64,000 bases of DNA from the NCBI RefSeq assembly GCF_000194155.1, contig NZ_GL877883.1, forward strand, positions 355,486 through 419,485, written 5' to 3'. Within the stretch, counting starts at the first letter, position 1; each line of letters starts with the position of its first letter. Source of the DNA: Saccharopolyspora spinosa NRRL 18395 (GTDB lineage Bacteria > Actinomycetota > Actinomycetes > Mycobacteriales > Pseudonocardiaceae). Under the pieces are notes generated by a model. It was not told the DNA's origin and made no database searches. It worked only from the letters and a program-made list of their open reading frames with translations. Below are positions 58,330 through 64,000 of this stretch, in pieces. The position numbers and the translations under genes are program-made.

Positions 58330-59424
58330 TCACGGATTGCTGGTGCTCTTCTCGGGGAGTACATCCGAGCCCGAGCCGCTGGACGGATGTTCCGAGCTGC
58401 CGCTGGTCTCGCTCGGCGATGTGCTCGACAGCGGCGGCGTGGACGACGACGGTGGCTGCGACGAGCTGTCCGTCGGCTGCACCGGCGGCGGGGGCAGCGG
58501 CTGCGACGGCGACGGCGAAGTGCTCGGCGTCGGCGGCGTCTCGGAAGTCGGCTGCTGCGAGGGCTGCTCGTGCTCGTGGTCCATCCGCGCGGTCAACGAG
58601 GCGTGTGCGGCGCGCAGGTCGGACAGGCCGTGCTCGTCGTCGACGCCCCGCATCTGCTCCTGCGCGGAGCGCAGCGCGGCCTCGGCAACGGTGCGGTTGC
58701 CCTGCTCGATCGCACCCTCCGCGGTGTTCAGCTCGTCGCGAGCCGAGCTCGCGGCCACGACCGCGCGGGTGTGGTCGGTGTAGAGGACCTGGGCGACGCC
58801 CCACAGCATGTCGCCGGGCTGCGCGTCGCGAGCGGCCACGCCAACGCCGGTGAACGTGATCATCAGGACCGCGGCGGCGGTGGCGACCGGCACCAGGTGC
58901 CGGCGCTTTAGCCTGCGGCGCGGGCGATTGCCCGCCTCGATCGCCGAGGCTGCGGTCTCCACGTCGACGAGATCGCCGATCGGCGCGGCGTCGATGTCCT
59001 GGCGCCACGCGACCAGCAGCGCCTCCAGACTGGGGCGCTCGTCGGCCTGCGCGGCCACATCGGGGTTGGTCCCGCCCAGCACGTCCAGCAACGCGTCGTC
59101 GGCCTGCAGCGCACTCAGGTCGATCAGCTCTTCGCCGAAGTCGTCGAAGTCGACCAGCTCGTCGCTCCCGTCGGCCGGGCGCGGCCGGAAATCGAGCACG
59201 TCAGCACCACCCGTCTCGACGGACGCGGTGTCGGATTCGGTGGTTTCGGACTCGGCCGAGTCGGAATCCCGATGGTTGTCGATCAGTTCCGTTCCCTCGT
59301 CTGCGGACCCCTCAGCGGGCGTCAGATCCCGCTCGTCTGCACCGCGCGAACGGTCCTCGTGCCGACCGGACTCGACAGGGTCGCGTCCCGTCGGCTCCCC
59401 CTCGGGCCCCTTCCGCTCAGCCAT
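58330..59424 (-). CDS. rsdA: Anti-sigma-D factor RsdA
   Basis: 364 aa. An acidic N-terminal region, then the sigma-binding segment (LDFRPRPADGSDELVDFDDF, SLEALLVAWRQDIDAAPIGD), one membrane helix (LVPVATAAAVLMITFTGVGV, ~residue 175) and an exterior part ending in a Ser/Pro-rich tail. In mycobacteria RsdA holds SigD and is released by proteolysis. The ATG follows the sigD stop directly, with GAGGAGGTGG as ribosome-binding site, so the two are tightly co-translated. Confidence 0.9.
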   Translation of the reverse strand: MAERKGPEGEPTGRDPVESGRHEDRSRGADERDLTPAEGSADEGTELIDNHRDSDSAESETTESDTASVETGGADVLDFRPRPADGSDELVDFDDFGEELIDLSALQADDALLDVLGGTNPDVAAQADERPSLEALLVAWRQDIDAAPIGDLVDVETAASAIEAGNRPRRRLKRRHLVPVATAAAVLMITFTGVGVAARDAQPGDMLWGVAQVLYTDHTRAVVAASSARDELNTAEGAIEQGNRTVAEAALRSAQEQMRGVDDEHGLSDLRAAHASLTARMDHEHEQPSQQPTSETPPTPSTSPSPSQPLPPPPVQPTDSSSQPPSSSTPPLSSTSPSETSGSSEHPSSGSGSDVLPEKSTSNP

Positions 59425-59997
59425 TCAGACCACCTCCTCCGCGGACAGCGTCTTTCGCAGCCGGGCCAACGCGCGGTGTTGAGCCACGCGCACCGCGCCC
59501 GGCGTAGAACCGACCGCTTCGGCGGTTTCCTCCGCCGACAACCCGACGACCACCCGGAGCAGCAGAATCTCCCGCTGCTTGGCCGGGAGGACGCGAAGCA
59601 GTTGCGCCATCCTGCCCGAGAGCTCACCCTGCATGGCCCGTTGCTCTGGCCCAGCCTCGGATTCCGGGGTGTCCGGAACGTCTGCGACCGGTTCGGAGCG
59701 GTTGCGTGCCAACGCACGATGCGCATCAGCCACCTTGTGTGCGGCGATGCCGTACACGAACGCCAGGAATGGACGACCCTGATCCCGGTAGGTGGGCAGC
59801 GCGGTCAGCACCGCAAGGCACACTTCTTGGGCCACGTCGTCCGCCGAAGCGAACGACCTCTCGTTTCGTCCGACTCTGGCGCGGCAGTACCGCACCACCA
59901 AAGGACGGATTTCGGCCAGCAAGCGCTCGATCGACTGACGATCGCCGTCGACGGCGGCGCCTACTAGAGCGTCCAGCCCGTCCCCCACGTTGGTCAT
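59425..59997 (-). CDS. sigD: ECF-type sigma factor SigD
   Basis: 190 aa from ATG 59997. Region 2: LVVRYCRARVGRNERSFASA, DDVAQEVCLAVLTALPTYRD, FLAFVYGIAAHKVADAHRAL; region 4: LLRVLPAKQREILLLRVVVG, LSAEETAEAVGSTPGAVRVA. Position next to rsdA and whiB3/groEL1 matches SigD of M. tuberculosis, active in stationary phase and on ribosomal/lipid genes. Regulated by RsdA. Confidence 0.93.
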   Translation of the reverse strand: MTNVGDGLDALVGAAVDGDRQSIERLLAEIRPLVVRYCRARVGRNERSFASADDVAQEVCLAVLTALPTYRDQGRPFLAFVYGIAAHKVADAHRALARNRSEPVADVPDTPESEAGPEQRAMQGELSGRMAQLLRVLPAKQREILLLRVVVGLSAEETAEAVGSTPGAVRVAQHRALARLRKTLSAEEVV

Positions 59998-60523
59998 CGC
60001 AGACAGCAGCCCTGGTGTTACGCGTTCAAGCGATTCGGATTTGTCCGGCGGAAATCGCGTGCCTCGCACGCCACGCCGAGCTCACCGTACCGGGCAAGGG
60101 AAGATCGTTGAACAGCGAGTGGGGGGAGGGGGCCGTCATCGTCACACATTCAGAGATACCAGACGCCGTGCCCGGCGGCGTTTGACCAGGCCACCGGAAT
60201 GGAGGTGGGACCACGAGCGAAGATCCGAGACGATCTTCACAAGGGCAGTAGGGCAGGACGATCACGACGTTTCGGGGTGTCTGCGACGGTTTGCCGCGAA
60301 CGCCGGTTTCGGCCCGCCGTGTCCGACTGGGCGGACCGTGGTTCGCGCCACGCTCGCGGCCGCGGCCCGGGAATCCGGGCCGCGCCGAAGTGGCGCGGAC
60401 CACCGCCGCGCTCGTAACGTCAGCTCGCTTCAAGCCAACGCCCTCGCCGGGCACCGGCAGCCCGGGATCGTCCTGCCGGTGCGCTCCGATCGGCAGCCGC
60501 GCGGTGATCACCGCGCGCGGCGA
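59998..60523. other. sigD upstream region, no gene seen
   Basis: 526 nt between the sigD start and the BldM-like stop, both minus strand. GCGCGGTGATCACCGCGC (60499-60516) is a palindrome just past the regulator's stop and a likely terminator. A GTAACA block ~25 nt before sigD might belong to a SigD-type -35, but no -10 is clear. Confidence 0.4.
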
Positions 60524-61120
60524 TCACGCGACGAGGCCGCGGCGGAAACCGTGCGCCACCGCTTGCGCGCGGTCTCGCACGCCGAGCTTCCGGAACAGCC
60601 GGCGCGCGTGGGTCTTGACCGTGTCCTCCGAGAGGTAGAGCTCCCGGCCGATCTGGCCGTTGCTCTTTCCCTGGCTCATGCCCCGCAGCACTTGGAGCTC
60701 GCGCTCCGTCAGCTGCACGCCGGGGTCGGACGGCTGCCGGGGTGCGGGCACCGAAGTGCTCGCCAACGTGTGCGCCAGCGCCGCGACCAACTCCGGCCGG
60801 GAAGCATCCCAGCGGAGGTAGCCACGGGCTCCACCGGCGATCGCGGCGGCGATGCTCGCCGCGTCGTCCGGCGCACCGAACACGATCACGTTCGCTTGCG
60901 GATGCGCAGAGACGAGCCGACGGGTGGCCTCGACGCCGTTGGGCACCGCACGCTGGGTGCCCACCAGCACGACGTCGACGGCCTGCCGCGAGAAGCGGGC
61001 CAACAGCTCGTCACCATGCGCAACGCAATCGATTCGACTCACTCCGGGGACAGCAGACATCACACGAGTGAGCCCTTCCCGGACGCTACGTCGGTCATCG
61101 CAGATCAGGACCGTCGTCAC
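60524..61120 (-). CDS. BldM-like orphan response regulator (no phospho-Asp)
   Basis: 198 aa from GTG 61120, with AAAGGAG at 6 nt. Receiver-like domain TTVLICDDRRSVREGLTRVM; where BldM has Asp54, this reads Gly54 (VVLVGTQRAVPNG), so it cannot be phosphorylated there. LuxR-type output: LTERELQVLRGMSQGKSNGQ, IGRELYLSEDTVKTHARRLF, RKLGVRDRAQAVAHGFRRGL. The C-terminal half closely resembles Streptomyces BldM, encoded beside sigD too. BldM controls aerial development as homodimer or with WhiI. Function here is inferred. Confidence 0.85.
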   Translation of the reverse strand: MTTVLICDDRRSVREGLTRVMSAVPGVSRIDCVAHGDELLARFSRQAVDVVLVGTQRAVPNGVEATRRLVSAHPQANVIVFGAPDDAASIAAAIAGGARGYLRWDASRPELVAALAHTLASTSVPAPRQPSDPGVQLTERELQVLRGMSQGKSNGQIGRELYLSEDTVKTHARRLFRKLGVRDRAQAVAHGFRRGLVA

Positions 61121-61184
61121 GGGAACTCCTTTCCTGCAGGCGAGTGACGTTCCACCTCCCCTATCGGACGCAGGGGCCAAAACC

Positions 61185-61213
61185 TTGACACGATCCGGTG
61201 CTTAATCCGTCAA
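61185..61213 (-). promoter_or_regulatory. Promoter candidate of the BldM-like gene
   Basis: On the minus strand TTGACG (61213-61208), 17 nt, TGTCAA (61190-61185), ~65 bp before the GTG. The pair also forms an inverted TTGAC/GTCAA repeat. The -10 match is modest. Confidence 0.4.
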
Positions 61214-61429
61214 GAAATTTTGCGCCCCCCACGTCGGAGGAGGTTTCACCGGAACGGAGCAAGCCGCCAAAACCGGGTGGTTCACCGCCCGAGAGGCCGT
61301 CGGCCACGCCCCGTACCTGCAGTATTCACCCGATTGCACACAGTCGTGACCGCCGTTTCGCCCGTCCGCACGAAGATTGTCACCCCACCCGTACAGCGCA
61401 ATGTGATTTGTAACACAATCGTGCTCGAT

Positions 61430-61549
61430 TCAACCCAGAACGGTCTCCGAAACACGCGCCACAGCGGCATCGAGCGAATCGAGGAGCTCCACGTGCGCGG
61501 GCAGCGTCTGCTGCGCCCAGCCGCCGCCAGCCACGAAGGCGCGGACGCG
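61430..61549 (-). pseudogene. Orphaned C-terminal codons of the MerR/B12-type regulator
   Basis: 39 sense codons in frame beyond TAA 61550, ending ARVSETVLG and TGA. Codon bias and fold expectation say this was translated. A CAA-to-TAA change would explain the stop. The rest of 61121-61429 holds the BldM-like promoter and a TGTGATTTGTAACACA inverted repeat at 61402-61417. Confidence 0.7.
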
Positions 61550-62533
61550 TTACCGGGTGATCGGGATGTCATCCAAGACGCGCGGCGAGGCGTAGTACGA
61601 CTGGTCCGCCCAGAGCACCACGGCAGCCGGCGCGGAGCGGCGCACCGCCGCTGCCAGCCCTTCCCTCGGCAGCGCGGCACCGAACAGCCGGTGGCCGACG
61701 CGGTTGGCCGCGAGCGCCGCGGCGAGCGCCACGAGCTCGAGTTCCTGCGCTTCGCCGGGCACCGGCGCGAGCACCACCGGGCGCGGGTTGATCGGCGCCG
61801 ACGCGTTCGCGATCACCGACCGCAGCGCGGTTGACGCGCAGTCGACCAGCAGCTGCAGGACCTCGATGCCGGAGCCGGACCGCTGCCGACGTTCGCTGAC
61901 CGCGCGCAGCACCGGCTGCAGCATGCCCTGCCAGGTCTCCACGACCCCTTCGCTGTCCATCGACTCGATCAGCAGCCGGTGCACGGACCAGGAGTCCAGC
62001 GCGAGCGCCGCACGCCCCAGGCCGCGGGCGCGGGGCCCGGCTCCGGTGAGCTTCAGCCCGCGTCCGCCGGTGTTGGAGCCGCCGACCAACTTGATGTCAC
62101 CCGCGCCGTCGAGCACACCGGACAACATCATCGGTCCGTCGCCGGATTCCTCGGGCTGCGTTTGCTGCTTGGCCGCATCGGGGTATCGCTGCGGCAGCGG
62201 TGCGGCGACGGCGCGCGCGTAGCGGGCCGCCTCCATAGGCGAGGCGCCTCGCAGCAGAGCACGTTGCATCTGCTCCAGGCGCGCGATGTCGTCCGGGCCG
62301 TACCGACGGTGCCGACCACTGGTGTGATCGCTGGGGCCGAGCCCGTACCGGCGATCCCAGGTGCGCAGCGTGGCGGGAGCCACACCGAGCCGGCGGGCCA
62401 CCGCAGCGACGCTGAGACGCGGCTGGCCGTCCGACGCAGCGCCGTCGGGGCCTTCGGCTGGCCCCGGATCGTCGCTCGGATTGGAGGTGTCCTGCCCCTG
62501 CACAGGTTCCGGCCGCGTCGTCACGCGGGACAT
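61550..62533 (-). CDS. MerR/B12-binding-type regulator with premature stop
   Basis: 327 aa from ATG 62533. MerR-type HTH: LSVAAVARRLGVAPATLRTW, DRRYGLGPSDHTSGRHRRYG; a helical part (LIESMDSEGVVETWQGMLQP) and a Rossmann-like domain related to cobalamin-binding domains (PVVLAPVPGEAQELELVALA, LAANRVGHRLFGAAL), though no D-x-H-x2-G is visible. A TAA at 61550 ends it, but the same frame continues for 39 well-biased codons to TGA 61430 with FVAGGGWAQQTLPAHVELLD, the expected C-terminus. So one in-frame nonsense codon removes the last strand and helix. Confidence 0.82.
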   Translation of the reverse strand: MSRVTTRPEPVQGQDTSNPSDDPGPAEGPDGAASDGQPRLSVAAVARRLGVAPATLRTWDRRYGLGPSDHTSGRHRRYGPDDIARLEQMQRALLRGASPMEAARYARAVAAPLPQRYPDAAKQQTQPEESGDGPMMLSGVLDGAGDIKLVGGSNTGGRGLKLTGAGPRARGLGRAALALDSWSVHRLLIESMDSEGVVETWQGMLQPVLRAVSERRQRSGSGIEVLQLLVDCASTALRSVIANASAPINPRPVVLAPVPGEAQELELVALAAALAANRVGHRLFGAALPREGLAAAVRRSAPAAVVLWADQSYYASPRVLDDIPITR

Positions 62534-62612
62534 GTTCCGGTTCCGGCTCGTGGAGGGCAAGCCATTAGGCGTCGATCTTCGTCACCCAAAGATCACTCCA
62601 ATGATGAACAGC

Positions 62613-62647
62613 TTTTGGCGCAATAAGGGTTGAACAAGTTTTGGCGC
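62613..62647. promoter_or_regulatory. Direct repeat TTTTGGCGC in the MerR-type/whiB3 divergent region
   Basis: TTTTGGCGC at 62613-62621 and 62639-62647, 26 bp apart start to start. Two-and-a-half helical turns place both on roughly opposite to equal faces; a regulator site is possible. Confidence 0.35.
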
Positions 62648-62726
62648 GGTTCTACGGTCGGATCATGCGAGGCTGCGGCGCCGCCGCAGCGGGGAGGGGA
62701 CCCACCGCTAGGAGGTGGTTTGCGCA

Positions 62727-63032
62727 ATGGCAGACACTCGACGTCTTCCAGGACCGAACGCCGATATCTGGGATTGGCAGATACGGGGCTCCTGTCGAGG
62801 CATGGACAGCGCGTACTTCTTTCATCCGGACGGCGAGCGCGGCCCGGCGCGAGCCCGGCGCGAGGCGAAGGCGAAAGAGGTGTGTCAACACTGCCCGGTG
62901 ATCGCGCAGTGCCGGACCCATGCACTTGCCGTGCAGGAGCCGTACGGCATCTGGGGCGGACTGTCGGAATCGGAGCGAGAAGTGATCATCAAGGCGCGCA
63001 AGCGTCAGCAGCTGGCGGTCGCGGCCAGCTGA
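62727..63032 (+). CDS. whiB3: WhiB3-like iron-sulfur transcription factor
   Basis: 101 aa from ATG 62727, with AGGAGGTGG upstream. LPGPNADIWDWQIRGSCRGM begins the Wbl domain; Cys23, Cys53, Cys56 and Cys62 (VCQHCPVIAQC) bind a 4Fe-4S cluster; GIWGG (74-78) is the beta-turn that contacts sigma-A; RKRQQLAV gives the basic DNA-binding end. N-terminus and position next to groEL1 and sigD match WhiB3, a redox regulator in mycobacteria. Confidence 0.9.
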   Translation: MADTRRLPGPNADIWDWQIRGSCRGMDSAYFFHPDGERGPARARREAKAKEVCQHCPVIAQCRTHALAVQEPYGIWGGLSESEREVIIKARKRQQLAVAAS

Positions 63033-63077
63033 TGCGCTTGCGTCGGCCGCCGCGGCAAGGACCGCGAACGGCCACCA

Positions 63078-63111
63078 GAGTCGAATGACCACGAGGGGCG
63101 TCATTCGACTC
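63078..63111. repeat. Palindrome downstream of whiB3
   Basis: GAGTCGAATGAC (63078-63089) and its complement (63100-63111) with a 10-nt loop, likely ending whiB3 transcription. Confidence 0.7.
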
Positions 63112-63128
63112 CGGGCAGGGCGAAAGAG

Positions 63129-63169
63129 AGATCGGGGCGGCACCCAGGATGTGGGTGCCGCCCCGATCT
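63129..63169. terminator. 18-bp stem terminator between whiB3 and groEL1
   Basis: Arms 63129-63146 and 63152-63169, perfect, 5-nt loop, flanked by CGAAAG/CTTTCG that extend it. It is placed to stop groEL1 on the minus strand. Confidence 0.85.
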
Positions 63170-63209
63170 TTCGCGCGTGCCGGTCTGGCTACGCGGTCAC
63201 GAGCCCGGC

Positions 63210-64000
<791 letters not shown>

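Overview
The window is high-GC actinobacterial DNA. Gene content and order point to the Pseudonocardiales, most likely Saccharopolyspora or a close relative; that placement is inferred from remembered synteny, not from a search. Two blocks match the Mycobacterium tuberculosis order. One is chorismate mutase / pcrA(uvrD1) / M23 peptidase / sucCD / DUF5336 antigen / DUF6350 / purN / purH. The other is groEL1 / whiB3 / sigD / rsdA / DUF5319 / guaB / guaB3 / guaA. A BldM-like regulator beside sigD adds a Streptomyces-like developmental link.

Layout. 0-2.7 kb: tail of a TNT-type toxin, a DUF397/XRE pair and a pentapeptide-repeat gene. 2.7-5.9 kb: a decaying patch with GrpB, methyltransferase and M20 peptidase pseudogenes around an intact UspA gene. 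6.3-12.9 kb: the SOS mutasome (dnaE2, imuB, imuA') with LexA boxes, then a Phd/RelE toxin-antitoxin pair that also has a LexA-like box. 13-20.5 kb: purH, purN, DUF6350, a collagen-like DUF5336 protein, sucD and sucC. 20.8-29.9 kb: a polytopic membrane protein, an M23 peptidase, a GbsR/MarR regulator facing an unusual tandem methyltransferase, a TetR pseudogene, VOC, beta-propeller, LysR and a Nudix pseudogene. 29.9-36.5 kb: pcrA, DedA, chorismate mutase behind an apparent attenuator, an SDR dehydrogenase and a PIG-L deacetylase. 36.5-42 kb: two membrane proteins and two Ser/Thr kinases, two of the four sharing an extracellular domain. 42-48 kb: LysR/EamA, then a two-component system divergent from a PspC operon. 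48.1-49.5 kb: an ISL3 element with an 8-bp target duplication. 49.5-57.6 kb: GIDE-domain protein, GH16 glucanase, nitrilase-type amidohydrolase, guaA, guaB3 and guaB. 57.8-64 kb: DUF5319, rsdA, sigD, a BldM-like regulator, a MerR/B12-type regulator with a premature stop, whiB3 and the 3' part of groEL1.

The most interesting signal is a 20-codon leader ORF before chorismate mutase (33614-33676). It carries a Tyr-Glu-Phe-Phe-Tyr codon cluster overlapping one hairpin and is followed by a terminator-like hairpin, the layout expected of translation-coupled attenuation by aromatic amino acids. Other notable points are an SOS-type box in front of a toxin-antitoxin module, a duplicated-domain methyltransferase with its own operator, paired operator-like boxes between a sensor kinase and a PspC operon, dispersed intergenic palindromes of two sequence types, and a set of frameshifts that mostly lie in G runs.
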